Source: Streptosporangium roseum DSM 43021 (GTDB taxonomy: Bacteria; Actinomycetota; Actinomycetes; Streptosporangiales; Streptosporangiaceae). From it: a stretch of 64,000 nt of DNA. The stretch lies in the NCBI RefSeq assembly GCF_000024865.1, contig NC_013595.1:1984001-2048000 (forward strand), read 5' to 3'. The notes under the pieces were generated by a model. It was not told the origin of the DNA, did no database searches, and saw only the letters and a program-made list of their open reading frames with translations. The first letter of the stretch is position 1. Each line of letters opens with the position of its first letter. This document shows, in pieces, positions 1-8,070 of this stretch. The position numbers and the translations under genes were made by a program.

Positions 1-1
1 A

Positions 2-343
2 TATTTCGCGGGAATCTCTCTGGGCAAGCACAAGATGTCCCCGCTGATCAGCCCGAAGAAGACCTGGGAGGGCTTCGCCGGGTCCGCGCTGGCGTGCATG
101 GCCGTGGGCGGCTGGCTGGTGGCGTGGCTGCTGGAGGACGATGTCTGGAAGGGCGTGCTGATCGGTGCCGTCGTGGTGGTCTTCGCCACCCTCGGCGACC
201 TGGTCGAGTCGGTGATCAAGCGAGACCTCGGGGTCAAGGACATGGGCAGCGTGCTGCCCGGCCACGGCGGTCTGATGGACCGGCTCGACTCCCTCGTCGC
301 CGCGCTGATCCCGGTCTGGGTGCTGCTCACCCTGCTCGTCTGA
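2..343 (+). CDS. cdsA: Phosphatidate cytidylyltransferase, C-terminal part
   Basis: The 5' end lies outside the window. The visible 113 residues carry the C-terminal CDP-alcohol signature of CdsA: the SPKKTWEG segment, then GDLVESVIKRDLGVKD and the conserved GHGGLMDRLDS motif. These hold the acidic residues that bind the metal and CTP/phosphatidate. At least two hydrophobic helices are visible, as expected of this integral membrane enzyme, which converts phosphatidate plus CTP to CDP-diacylglycerol. In actinobacteria cdsA usually follows frr and precedes rlmN, and rlmN is indeed found downstream, with a divergent gene between them. Confidence is high because the signature is complete. Confidence 0.96.
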   Translation, partial: YFAGISLGKHKMSPLISPKKTWEGFAGSALACMAVGGWLVAWLLEDDVWKGVLIGAVVVVFATLGDLVESVIKRDLGVKDMGSVLPGHGGLMDRLDSLVAALIPVWVLLTLLV

Positions 344-370
344 GCTCGTCTGAGCTCGTCTGAGCTCGTC
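341..370. repeat. Three tandem 10-bp repeats at the cdsA stop
   Basis: TGAGCTCGTC occurs three times in direct succession, and the first TGA is the cdsA stop codon. A partial copy precedes it (CTGCTCGTC) and another TGA follows. This looks like slippage or a small duplication at the gene end. No function is evident. Confidence 0.9.
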
Positions 371-478
371 TGACGCCGATCGCCCGGCCCGTGCGAGCGA
401 TGCCGGCCACCGTTCCCGGGCCGCGCGGTGCGGTCACCCAGCCTGCGTGAGCCGTCCGTCCTCGCTCGGGTGAGCCGG

Positions 479-1561
479 TCATCCCGCCCGGGTGAGCCGG
501 TCGGCCGAGAGGCGGGGGAGCAGCGTCCGGTAGCCGTTCTCCGCGACCAGGCGCAGCTCGCCGGTGGTGATCGGGACCAGCCAGAGCCACTGCACGGCGT
601 CACCGCCGAAGGTGAAGCCCGACAGGTCGGGCAGGCCGGGTAGCCCGGTCAGCATGATGACGCCGCTGTAGGCGGAGCCGAGCGGGAACGTCTCCGGCCG
701 GTGATACCACTTCGCGGTGTGACCGTGTCCCAGCCAGGTGACCGAATGCCAGGGGTACTGGCCCAGCCACAGGAACAGCCGTGCCGCGTCCCGCGCGTCA
801 CCGGGGGTGGCGACGGCGAGCTCCACCCGGGCGTAGGCGTCCGGCCGGTCGATGTACTGCTCCACGGTGGGCATCCGCTGGCAGCTCATCCCCACCGTGG
901 ACAGGATCGTGTGCTCCCGCTCCCCTTCCGGCGGCCGTTCGGTGATGCCGACCGTGGGCAGCCGGTCGCCGCCCGCGTCCCAGAACCGGCCCGCCGTCCC
1001 GACCGCCCGGTCCAGATGGCCCATCACGAACTGCTGGAACGAGGCCCAGGCGCCGTCGCCGCCCCGCCAGTCCCAGTAGGCGCGGGCCTTCGCCAGGCGG
1101 GGGACCAGCCCCTCGTGGGCCTCCTCCAGCGACCAGGCGAACGGCGACTCGCCCACCGCGTCGCGGGAGTAGCCCGGCATGCCCCTGCCCATGTCCGCCC
1201 AGCCAGGAATGACCGCGAGCAGTTCGTCGTTCTCGTACAGGGCGACGCCGTCGCCCTCCTCGAACCACAGCGGTCGCAGCGCGCCCAGCGGAGGCCGGCC
1301 GTCGGGGTGCCGGGTGTTCGCCCGGGGCGCCGCCGGAGGCAGCTCGGAGGTCAGGCGTCTCTGGTCGATCGCCTCCGGGGCCGGGCCGTGGTTGGCCAGC
1401 CATACCGCTCCGTGCACCATGCCTCCGGGCCCGCACAGGTAAGCTACCGAGGAAGTCTCGTCGCGTTCGACCACCAGGGTGCGGCTCCCGTAGGGATTGA
1501 TGTCGGTGAGCACGACCTCGACGCCGTCTCCCCGCTCGCCTGAGGGGCGGATTGTCGCCAT
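479..1561 (-). CDS. Suppressor-of-fused (SUFU)-like domain protein
   Basis: A 360-residue protein whose last ~180 residues resemble the bacterial SUFU domain: a YARVELAVATP-like strand, an LGQYPWHSVTWLGHGHT stretch, then the terminal WLWLVPITTGEL motif seen in this family. In bacteria SUFU-domain proteins are mostly uncharacterised, and some are immunity proteins in polymorphic toxin loci. The N-terminal half contains no domain I recognise. The ATG at 1561 has GGAGGT almost directly in front of it (1-nt spacing), so the true start may be a nearby downstream codon. The gene is divergent from rlmN with only ~64 bp between them. No toxin gene lies beside it. Family assignment is fairly sure; function is unknown. 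Confidence 0.78.
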   Translation of the reverse strand: MATIRPSGERGDGVEVVLTDINPYGSRTLVVERDETSSVAYLCGPGGMVHGAVWLANHGPAPEAIDQRRLTSELPPAAPRANTRHPDGRPPLGALRPLWFEEGDGVALYENDELLAVIPGWADMGRGMPGYSRDAVGESPFAWSLEEAHEGLVPRLAKARAYWDWRGGDGAWASFQQFVMGHLDRAVGTAGRFWDAGGDRLPTVGITERPPEGEREHTILSTVGMSCQRMPTVEQYIDRPDAYARVELAVATPGDARDAARLFLWLGQYPWHSVTWLGHGHTAKWYHRPETFPLGSAYSGVIMLTGLPGLPDLSGFTFGGDAVQWLWLVPITTGELRLVAENGYRTLLPRLSADRLTRAG

Positions 1562-1625
1562 ACCTCCGGACTCTAGATCAGAGTCGAGTACCGCTTCGAG
1601 TAACCGTCGAGAGAAGGCGTTGGAC

Positions 1626-2750
1626 TTGTCGACTGTCAGCCCGCCCGGGACCCCCGCACCCGGCCAGCTCACCTTCGTGGCGCCTCGCAGGGCGAAGCCC
1701 GCGCGCCACCTGGCCGACCTGACCATGGCCGAGCGCCGGGCGGTCGTCGCCGAGCTGGGTGAGAAGCCGTTCCGCGCCGACCAGCTCTCCCGGCACTACT
1801 TCGAGAAGCTCAACGGCGATCCCGAGCTCATGACGGACCTGCCGGCCACGGCCAGGGAGAAGTTCGCCGCCGCGCTGTTCCCCAAGCTGCTGACCTCGGT
1901 CCGGGAGATGACGACCGACGCCGGCACCACCCGCAAGACCCTGTGGCGGCTGTTCGACGGCGCGCTGGTCGAGTCGGTCCTCATGCGTTACACCGACCGC
2001 ACCACCATGTGCGTGTCCTCCCAGGCAGGCTGCGGCATGAACTGCCCGTTCTGCGCCACCGGCCAGGCCGGTCTGACCCGCAACATGACCACCGCCGAGA
2101 TCGTCGAGCAGGTCGTCGCCGGTGCGCGGGCCCTGGCCGCCGGCGAGGTCCCCGGCGGCCCCGGACGGGTCAGCAACGTGGTCTTCATGGGCATGGGCGA
2201 GCCGCTGGCCAACTACAAGGCCGTGATCGGCGCCGTGCGCCGGATGGTCGAGCCCTCGCCCGACGGCCTGGGCATCTCCGCCCGGGGCGTCACGGTCTCC
2301 ACCGTCGGCCTGGTCCCCGCGATCGGCAAGCTCGCCGCCGAGGGACTGCCGGTGACGCTGGCGCTCTCCCTGCACGCGCCCGACGACGAGCTCCGCGACA
2401 CCCTGGTGCCGATCAACACCCGCTGGAAGGTCGCCGAGGTCCTCGACGCGGCCTGGAACTACGCGGCCACGACCAAGCGCCGCGTCTCCATCGAGTACGC
2501 GTTGATCAAGGACATCAACGACCAGGAATGGCGGGCCGACCTGCTCGGCAAGCTCATCAAGAACAAGCTGGTGCACGTCAACCTGATCCCGCTCAACCCC
2601 ACCCCCGGCTCGAAGTGGACGGCCTCCCGTCCCGAGGACGAGCGGGCCTTCGTCCGCCGCCTGGAGTTCCACGGCGTCCCGGTGACCGTCCGCGACACCC
2701 GGGGCCGCGAGATCGACGGCGCCTGCGGCCAGCTCGCCGCCGCCGAGTAG
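1626..2750 (+). CDS. rlmN: 23S rRNA (adenine2503-C2)/tRNA A37 methyltransferase RlmN
   Basis: Radical-SAM methyltransferase of 374 residues, normal for the family. The 4Fe-4S cluster motif CxxxCxxC is complete (about C136, C140, C143 in CGMNCPFC) and is followed by SAM-binding segments (GMGEPLANY; SLHAPDDELRD). The C-terminal mechanistic cysteine is in the DGACGQL motif near the end. I chose TTG 1626 because GAGAAGG (1611-1617) lies 8 nt upstream; TTG 1620 in the same frame is the alternative. The enzyme methylates C2 of A2503 in 23S rRNA and A37 of some tRNAs. It ends at a strong terminator hairpin facing the convergent aspS. Confidence 0.97.
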   Translation: MSTVSPPGTPAPGQLTFVAPRRAKPARHLADLTMAERRAVVAELGEKPFRADQLSRHYFEKLNGDPELMTDLPATAREKFAAALFPKLLTSVREMTTDAGTTRKTLWRLFDGALVESVLMRYTDRTTMCVSSQAGCGMNCPFCATGQAGLTRNMTTAEIVEQVVAGARALAAGEVPGGPGRVSNVVFMGMGEPLANYKAVIGAVRRMVEPSPDGLGISARGVTVSTVGLVPAIGKLAAEGLPVTLALSLHAPDDELRDTLVPINTRWKVAEVLDAAWNYAATTKRRVSIEYALIKDINDQEWRADLLGKLIKNKLVHVNLIPLNPTPGSKWTASRPEDERAFVRRLEFHGVPVTVRDTRGREIDGACGQLAAAE

Positions 2751-2757
2751 CCCTCCC

Positions 2758-2787
2758 GCCCGCCGTACGGGGGACCGTACGGCGGGC
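2758..2787. terminator. Bidirectional hairpin between rlmN and aspS
   Basis: Perfect 13-bp inverted repeat (GCCCGCCGTACGG / CCGTACGGCGGGC) around a GGGA tetraloop, directly after rlmN and directly after the convergent aspS. There is no U-tract, as is common in actinobacteria. It fits a shared terminator for both genes. Confidence 0.88.
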
Positions 2788-2798
2788 GCGAAGAACCT

Positions 2799-4085
2799 CT
2801 ACGGCGTCAGGCGGTGCAGGTCCCGGGGGAACAGCGTGGTCTGCCTGATGTTGGCGGCCCCCGTCAACCGTGAGGTCCAGCGCTCCAGGCCGATCGCGAA
2901 GCCACCGTGCGGAGGCATGCCGTGGGCGAAGGCGGCCAGATAGCCCGCATACGCCTGCGGGTCCTCGCCCCGGACGGCCAGCGCCGCGAGGTAGTCGGCG
3001 TGCCGGTGCAGCCGCTGCCCGCCGGTGACCAGCTCCAGCCCCCGGAAGAGCAGGTCGAAGCTCCGCGAGAACTCCGGTCGTTCCGGGTCCGGGTGCGTGT
3101 AGAAGGGGCGTTTGACCATCGGGTAACCGGTGACGAACAGGAACTCCGAGCCGTGCTCGCGCAACGCCCACTCACCCAGCCAGCGCTCGTGCGCGGGGGC
3201 GAGGTCGGGCTCCCCTCGCGGGTCCTCACCGGTGTGCCGGGCCAGCAGTTCCTGCGCGTCGGCGAAGTGGATCGCCGGGATCTCCCCGGGGACCTCGGGC
3301 GGTTCGATCCCCAGCAGTTCCAGGGCCCCGGTGGCCCGCTCGGCCGCCGCCGCGTGCATGCCCGCCAGGGCCTCCCGCAGCACCGCCATCACGTCGCGGT
3401 GGTCGCGGACGAATCCCAGCTCGGCGTCCAGGCTGGTGTACTGCGCCAGATGCCGGGCGGTGTCGTGCGGCTCGGCCCGGAAGACCGGTCCCACCTCGTA
3501 GACCCGCTCGAAGACCCCGACCAGCGCCTGCTTGAAGAACTGCGGCGACTGGGCGAGGAAGGCGGGACGGCCGAAGTAGTCGATGCCGAACACGTTGGCC
3601 CCCGACTCGGTGGCGGTGCCGACGATCTTCGGAGTCTGGCTCTCGACGAACCCGAGCCCGTCCAGTGCGGCGCGGAACCCGGCGACGCCGGCCGCGGCGA
3701 TCTCGAAGGGCGCCCGTAGCCGGGGATGGCGGAGCGCGACCGGGGCGTGGTCGAGGACCGTCGGCAGCGTCGCCGGGACCGTGGGCCGGTAGAGGTCGAA
3801 CGGCGGCGGCTCCACCGCCTCGGCCAGCACCTCGATCGTCGGACCGGTCAGCTCGGCGCCGCCCGGGGCCTGCGGGTTCGCGACCACGGTGCCACTGATC
3901 TGCAGGACCGTCTCCTCGGGGTACGGCACGGGCTGGCCGAGCACGACCTGGGCGAGGCCGGAGCGGTCACGGATCACGAGGAAGGAGACGGACTTCAGGT
4001 CGCGGCGGCGATGCAGCCAACCGGCAAGACGGACATGGCGGCCGACGTGCCGGGGCAGGTCGGCGGCGAGGACTCGATGGATCAT
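2799..4085 (-). CDS. aspS: Aspartate--tRNA(Asp/Asn) ligase, archaeal/non-discriminating type
   Basis: Class IIb synthetase of 428 residues, the short archaeal-type AspRS length; the bacterial-type enzyme is ~590 and carries a GAD insertion, absent here. An N-terminal OB-fold anticodon domain (VRLAGWLHRRRDLKSVSFLVIRD) is followed by the catalytic domain: TESGANVFGIDYFGRPAFLAQSPQ, motif 2 with FRAEPHDTARHL, and motif 3 GGFAIGLERW near the C-terminus. Enzymes of this type often also charge tRNA-Asn with Asp, for GatCAB to amidate; that role is inferred. ATG 4085 follows GAGGGAA; GTG 4088 is the alternative. A six-codon frame (4103-4085) ends in a TGA overlapping this start. A T-box-like leader precedes the gene. 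Confidence 0.93.
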   Translation of the reverse strand: MIHRVLAADLPRHVGRHVRLAGWLHRRRDLKSVSFLVIRDRSGLAQVVLGQPVPYPEETVLQISGTVVANPQAPGGAELTGPTIEVLAEAVEPPPFDLYRPTVPATLPTVLDHAPVALRHPRLRAPFEIAAAGVAGFRAALDGLGFVESQTPKIVGTATESGANVFGIDYFGRPAFLAQSPQFFKQALVGVFERVYEVGPVFRAEPHDTARHLAQYTSLDAELGFVRDHRDVMAVLREALAGMHAAAAERATGALELLGIEPPEVPGEIPAIHFADAQELLARHTGEDPRGEPDLAPAHERWLGEWALREHGSEFLFVTGYPMVKRPFYTHPDPERPEFSRSFDLLFRGLELVTGGQRLHRHADYLAALAVRGEDPQAYAGYLAAFAHGMPPHGGFAIGLERWTSRLTGAANIRQTTLFPRDLHRLTP

Positions 4086-4104
4086 CACATTCCCTCACGG
4101 AGCA

Positions 4105-4385
4105 TGAACTGATCCCTTGGGAGTGCGGGCGAGAAGGGAACTCGCGGTGCCACCGCACTTTCGCCACCGCCGCTCGGTGGACCCGGTGAGGCGGCGGCCT
4201 CGTTCTGGCCCGGTGACGGGGGCCGGCCGGCGGGGCATTGGACCCGGCCGGCATGCGGCGGGCCGTTCCTCCCCGCGCTCAGGAGTGTCTTCGCCCGGGG
4301 GTGCGAGGCCACCTTCGCAGCTACCGGTGGCTCTCTGACCCGCGCTGTTCCCGGACTACTCGTCTCCGTCGACGCGTTGGCAGCA
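4105..4385 (-). promoter_or_regulatory. Probable T-box riboswitch in front of aspS
   Basis: Read on the minus strand, the leader has T-box landmarks in the right order. They are an AGTA-type K-turn segment (GACGAGTAGTCC, 4364-4353), an AGAGAG element opening a hairpin GCCACC...GGTGGC (about 4337-4308), a candidate specifier AAC (4267-4265, in GGAGGAACGG), and the T-box core GGTGGCACCGCG (4154-4143). The UGGC of the core would pair with a tRNA ending GCCA, and tRNA-Asn and tRNA-Asp both carry discriminator G. A short stem TCCCTT/AAGGGA (4139-4113) follows and could act as terminator or sequestrator. AAC would mean sensing uncharged tRNA-Asn, matching a non-discriminating AspRS. The T-box call is fairly firm; the specifier is inference. 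Confidence 0.75.
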
Positions 4386-4640
4386 ACCTAGGTCACCTGC
4401 GGCCGGACCGCAACCAGGTTTGACTGGACCGCCCTGGCCGTCTCCGACCCCGCCCCACTCGGTGGTCAACTCCTCGGAGCCACCGCACAGCGCGCCGATG
4501 AATTCCTGATAGGGGCCGGCGAACTCCGGATAGGGCAACGGATTTCCGTCGCCCATCTGTGCTCGGAGGCTCTGGTGGGACTGCTGCTGCTCGTCTGTCA
4601 GCGTACGGAACCTCTGGCCGGATGCCTGCCGACCATCCAT
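4356..4640 (-). CDS. Small hypothetical protein, possibly frameshifted at its start
   Basis: 94-residue frame directly downstream of the YbaB-like gene. The first ~60 residues look coding and helical (DGRQASGQRFRTLTDEQQQ, then YPEFAGPYQEFIGALCGG); the last ~25 look like non-coding sequence and run into the T-box leader. A strong Shine-Dalgarno (GGAGG inside the end of the upstream gene) points at ATG 4672, but that ATG is out of frame with this protein. Reading the protein's frame upstream gives TTNDEIAWD immediately after that ATG, as if a 2-bp indel had broken an original start. It could be a degraded partner of the YbaB-like gene or start at ATG 4640. No family recognised. Confidence 0.42.
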   Translation of the reverse strand: MDGRQASGQRFRTLTDEQQQSHQSLRAQMGDGNPLPYPEFAGPYQEFIGALCGGSEELTTEWGGVGDGQGGPVKPGCGPAAGDLGCCQRVDGDE

Positions 4641-4673
4641 ATCCCATGCGATCTCATCGTTTGTCGTGACATC

Positions 4674-5021
4674 TCACCTTTCCTCCAGGCGGCGAAGTGT
4701 CTCGTCGAGGCTCGCCGTCAATCGGGCGAAATCGTGGGCGGCCTGGACCTCCATGTCGTCCAGGCGGCGCATGAACTCCTCCGGGAGCACGCCCTCCTCG
4801 GGGGACGCGGCGGGCTCGCCCATCCGCTCCAGCCGATCCTGCTGCGCCGCCCGTACGGCGGAGACGATATGGTCCGCCAGGTCCTGGGACCCGAAACGCA
4901 TCGCCCGCGCGTCCAGCCGCAGCCTGGCCAGCAGGCCGTCCTCGCTCACGACGGCGCCCACCAATCCTCCGGCGGCCTCTCCGGTGCCGGTGAGCTCGTC
5001 ACCTTCGGGTGTCGCGGTCAC
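4674..5021 (-). CDS. YbaB/EbfC-like nucleoid protein family member
   Basis: 115 residues. The core GLLARLRLDARAMRFGSQDLADHIVSAVRAAQQDRL matches the short beta-strand plus helix pattern of actinobacterial YbaB/EbfC-like proteins, with an acidic C-terminal helix (FMRRLDDMEVQAAHDFARLT). GTG 5021 was chosen because GGAG sits 7 nt upstream; the longer ATG 5042 lacks a ribosome site. True YbaB binds DNA; in actinobacteria many paralogues sit beside small secretion-like proteins of unknown role, and here a short hypothetical frame follows directly. The distant similarity makes the specific function uncertain. Confidence 0.7.
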   Translation of the reverse strand: MTATPEGDELTGTGEAAGGLVGAVVSEDGLLARLRLDARAMRFGSQDLADHIVSAVRAAQQDRLERMGEPAASPEEGVLPEEFMRRLDDMEVQAAHDFARLTASLDETLRRLEER

Positions 5022-5248
5022 GTCATCACTCCAGCCTCGCATGCCACTTACGACGCACCAGAATCAAAGGTATTAAATCGCCATGTCTCGCCGCTGACCA
5101 TCGGCGCGGCAACATGTTGATCATGCGAGGTCCGGGGCCACGCCGGGGCCGGCCGTTCCCTCGTCGAAGTCCTCGGAAGCGGGCGGCGGGGCCTCGGGCC
5201 GTCCCGGACAGACGGCCCCGGGAGCCGGCTCGGCCGATGCCCGGCCGC

Positions 5249-5920
5249 TCAGGGGCGGGTACGGCGCAGCCGTACGTAGGCGGCCACTCCGGCGACGCTC
5301 CAGAAGAGCGTCGCGGCGGCGAGCATGGGCAGGGCCTCGCCGAGCGCGCCGTCGTTCGCCGCGCGCATCCACGGCATGATCGGCACCGTGAAACGGCCCA
5401 CCGGGGTGAGGCTGATCAGCAGCAGGGCCAGGTAGCCGCCGAACAGGGCCAGCATCGAGGCGGCGGGGGAGGGCAGGATCGGCCTGCTGGTCAGCGTGCC
5501 CAGCGCCGTCCCGGCAATCAGGCCGAGCAGGTGCAGCGCGATGCCCTGGGCCAGGTCGCCAGGGGACGGCATGGCGGCGAAGCCGATGACCAGCGGCATC
5601 GCGACCGCGATCGCCGCCATCCCGAGGTTGACGGCGAGCGCGGCGAGCAGGCCGGCGCCGACCTCCCGGCCGGGCCTGCCGGCCGCCGTCATCGAGATCA
5701 GCCGCTGCGTCGCCGGCTCGGTGTCGAGCAGTCCCCGGGCGGCCCAGGCGAAGACGACGACGAGCAGCCCGGCCGAGTCGGCATAGGAGGACAGCTCGCT
5801 GCCCGGCGGGACCGCCGAGGAGTAGAAGACGGCCAGCATCGCGAACAGCCCGATCATCGGCTGGAAAAGCCGGTGTGACCGGGCGTAGGCGGCCAGCTTG
5901 AAGCGGACGAGGGCGGTCAT
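5249..5920 (-). CDS. ABC transporter membrane protein (permease)
   Basis: 223 residues with about six hydrophobic segments and short basic loops (FKLAAYARSHRLFQPMIG at the N-terminus, RLRRTRP at the end), typical of small ABC-2-like integral subunits. ATG 5920 follows GGGAGGGG. It lies ~165 bp downstream of, and on the same strand as, an ABC ATPase gene, so the two probably form one exporter. Substrate is unknown. The gap between them is occupied by a hexamer repeat. Confidence 0.75.
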   Translation of the reverse strand: MTALVRFKLAAYARSHRLFQPMIGLFAMLAVFYSSAVPPGSELSSYADSAGLLVVVFAWAARGLLDTEPATQRLISMTAAGRPGREVGAGLLAALAVNLGMAAIAVAMPLVIGFAAMPSPGDLAQGIALHLLGLIAGTALGTLTSRPILPSPAASMLALFGGYLALLLISLTPVGRFTVPIMPWMRAANDGALGEALPMLAAATLFWSVAGVAAYVRLRRTRP

Positions 5921-6019
5921 CGGCCCCTCCCGGGCATGCGCCGCGTGCCGGTGTGCCGCGGGGAGATCATCGGTGCGCTCCGGCCGCCGGGGGCCGGTGC
6001 GCCGTGGTGGGAGGCTTCT

Positions 6020-6056
<37 letters not shown>

Positions 6057-6085
6057 ATGGGTATCCGGCGGAGATGTTCCGGCCG

Positions 6086-6796
6086 TCACGAGGCCCGCCT
6101 GGTGGTATAGCCGTCGGCGCGGAGTTTCTGCTCGACCTCGTCGGCCTCGGCGGCGTCCACGAGCACCTCGATGACCGCCTGTGCCGGCCGCTCGCCGGTC
6201 TGGGCGGTGACCGCGCCGGCGCCGACCAGCCAGTGGTCGGCCCCCGGGAAGTTCTGGAGCTGGTTCTGGTGGTCGCTGACCACGACCGTCCCGCCGCCCG
6301 CGGCGATCTCGCCGATGATGACGGGGAGTTCGATGCGGGTCTGCTCGTCCAGCCCGGCGAAGGGCTCGTCCAGGATCAGCAGGCCGGGTGGGGCCAGCAG
6401 CGACTGGATCAGCCCGACCTTCTGGGCGCTGCCCTTGGACAGGTCGCCGACCGGCTGGTCCATCAGGTGGGTGGCGTTCAGCCGTCCGGCCAGCTCGCCG
6501 GCCGAGGCGGGGGAGACGCCCCGGACCCTGGCCATGTGGGTCAGGTAGGCGGTGACGGTGAACGGCTGGTCCACGGGGAAGACATCGGGGGCGTAGCCGA
6601 CGACGCGGGGCCGGTCGGCGACCGTGCCCCGGGTCGGGGGGATGATCCCGGCGAGCAGGCGCAGCAGGGTGGACTTGCCCGCGCCGTTGCGGCCGGTGAC
6701 CTCGATGACGGAACCCGGGCGGAGCGTGAGCTCGACGTCCCGCAGGATCCAGGGGCTGCGGCGTGAGTATCGGAAGGACACTTGGGAAAGCCGCAT
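6086..6796 (-). CDS. ABC transporter ATP-binding protein
   Basis: 236 residues with a complete nucleotide-binding fold: Walker A GRNGAGKST near residue 40, a degenerate signature (DLSKGSAQKVGLIQSLL instead of LSGGQ), Walker B LLILDEPFAGLD and the H-loop SDH. The non-canonical signature is common in small ABC-2-type exporters such as the CcmA-like group. It is transcribed with the downstream permease gene (5249-5920). It is divergent from the DivIVA-domain gene, sharing an ~90-bp promoter region. Substrate cannot be deduced. Confidence 0.9.
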   Translation of the reverse strand: MRLSQVSFRYSRRSPWILRDVELTLRPGSVIEVTGRNGAGKSTLLRLLAGIIPPTRGTVADRPRVVGYAPDVFPVDQPFTVTAYLTHMARVRGVSPASAGELAGRLNATHLMDQPVGDLSKGSAQKVGLIQSLLAPPGLLILDEPFAGLDEQTRIELPVIIGEIAAGGGTVVVSDHQNQLQNFPGADHWLVGAGAVTAQTGERPAQAVIEVLVDAAEADEVEQKLRADGYTTRRAS

Positions 6797-6885
6797 AGGC
6801 CGTCACCCTACCGCGATCACTCGCTTTACCGGCCGTGTCCTATCAGAATGGGGACACCGAAAACGGGACGAGAAGGGATCCGGGG

Positions 6886-8043
6886 TTGAATCGTTTTCCA
6901 CGGGTGCTGGGAGTGCGTGCCGGATATGACCCCGACCAGGTCGATGCCCTGATCCGTCGGATCGAGGGCACCCTCGGCCGGGGTTCCCTGGACGGCGAGC
7001 CGATCACCGCCGACGAGATCCGCGACGCCCGGTTCCGCACGAAACTCGGCGGCTACAACGAGATGGCCGTGGACTTCGCGCTGGAGGCCTTCATCGTGGC
7101 GGTCGAGACCCGGCCCGCCGAGAGCCACAGGCCGGTGCCGCCCCGACCGCGGCCGAGGCGAGAGCGGCCGCCCGTGCCCGCCGGGGAGAGCCCGGGGTCC
7201 GCCGAGCTCCGTGCGCCCGCCGGAGAGGACGTCCGGGCCGGTGAGCTCCGTACGGCCGCCGGAGAGGACGTCCGGGCCGGTGAGCTTCGTACGGCCGCCG
7301 GGGAGAGCGGGTGGGGCGGTGAGCCCCACGCGCCTGCCGGGGAGGCCGAGTGGGGCGGTGAGCCTCATATATCCGCTGGTGAGGACAGGTGGGCCGGTGA
7401 GTCTCACACGCCTGCCTGGGAGGACGTCCGGGCCGGTGAGTTCCGTACGGCCGCCGGGGAGGGCGGGTGGGGCGGTGAGCCACACATGTCCGCCGGAGAA
7501 GGCATCCGGGGCGATGAGCCGCATATGTTCGCCGGGGAGAGCGGGTGGGCCGGTGAGCCACACATGTCCGCCGGGGAGGACGTCCGGGGCGGTGAGCCGC
7601 GTATGTCCGCCGGGCAGGCCGGATGGGCGGATGGGTCTTATGTGCCCGCCGGTGGTCTCCCGTCCGCTGCCGATCCTCGGTCCCCAGCCGATCCTTGGTC
7701 CGCCGGTGAGGGGGCGCGGGCCGGTGACTTCCCGCCCGCGGCCGAGGAGGCGCCCGCGGCGTTCGAGGAGCATGTGACGTCCGAGGAGCACACGGCCAGG
7801 GTGGAGCGGGCCGCCTTCCGGGCGGGACGGCTGGGCATGGGCTACAACGAGGACCAGGTGGACGCCTTCCTCGACCGGGTCGTCGCCACCCTGCGCGGCA
7901 CGACCGACCAGCCCCTCACGCCCGGCGACGTGCGCGCCGCCAGGTTCGCCACGGTGATACTCAAGCCCGGCTACGCCGTCAGCGAGGTGGACGAGTTCCT
8001 CACCGACCTCGCCGGTGTCCTGGAGGCGCACCTCGGCCGGTGA
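6886..8043 (+). CDS. Protein with two DivIVA-like domains around a 13-residue repeat array
   Basis: 385 residues. The N-terminal module (FPRVLGVRAGYDPDQVDALI...) and the C-terminal module (GRLGMGYNEDQVDAFLDRVV...) both resemble the DivIVA/Wag31 N-terminal membrane-curvature domain, including the GY(D/N)xDQVDAxL motif and a second F(A/R)T...GY motif. Between them lie twelve degenerate 13-residue repeats of the type AGEDVRAGELRTA, then a Pro/Ala-rich stretch. DivIVA domains locate proteins to curved membrane or poles in actinobacteria, so a polar/septal scaffold is a reasonable inference. No long coiled coil is present, unlike real DivIVA. TTG 6886 was preferred because GAGAAGGGA precedes it; GTG 6835 in the same frame lacks a ribosome site. 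Confidence 0.85.
   Translation: MNRFPRVLGVRAGYDPDQVDALIRRIEGTLGRGSLDGEPITADEIRDARFRTKLGGYNEMAVDFALEAFIVAVETRPAESHRPVPPRPRPRRERPPVPAGESPGSAELRAPAGEDVRAGELRTAAGEDVRAGELRTAAGESGWGGEPHAPAGEAEWGGEPHISAGEDRWAGESHTPAWEDVRAGEFRTAAGEGGWGGEPHMSAGEGIRGDEPHMFAGESGWAGEPHMSAGEDVRGGEPRMSAGQAGWADGSYVPAGGLPSAADPRSPADPWSAGEGARAGDFPPAAEEAPAAFEEHVTSEEHTARVERAAFRAGRLGMGYNEDQVDAFLDRVVATLRGTTDQPLTPGDVRAARFATVILKPGYAVSEVDEFLTDLAGVLEAHLGR
7177..7644 (+). repeat. 39-bp tandem repeat, 12 units, inside the DivIVA-domain gene
   Basis: Twelve in-frame 39-bp units encode 13 residues each, with consensus roughly (P/A/S)AGE(D/S)xRxGE(L/P)(R/H)x. Adjacent units differ by several substitutions but keep exact length, so selection keeps the period. 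Units 2 and 3 are almost identical, pointing to recent duplication. Confidence 0.92.
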
Positions 8044-8070
8044 CGCCGGACCGCGCCGTGGCATTCCGGT

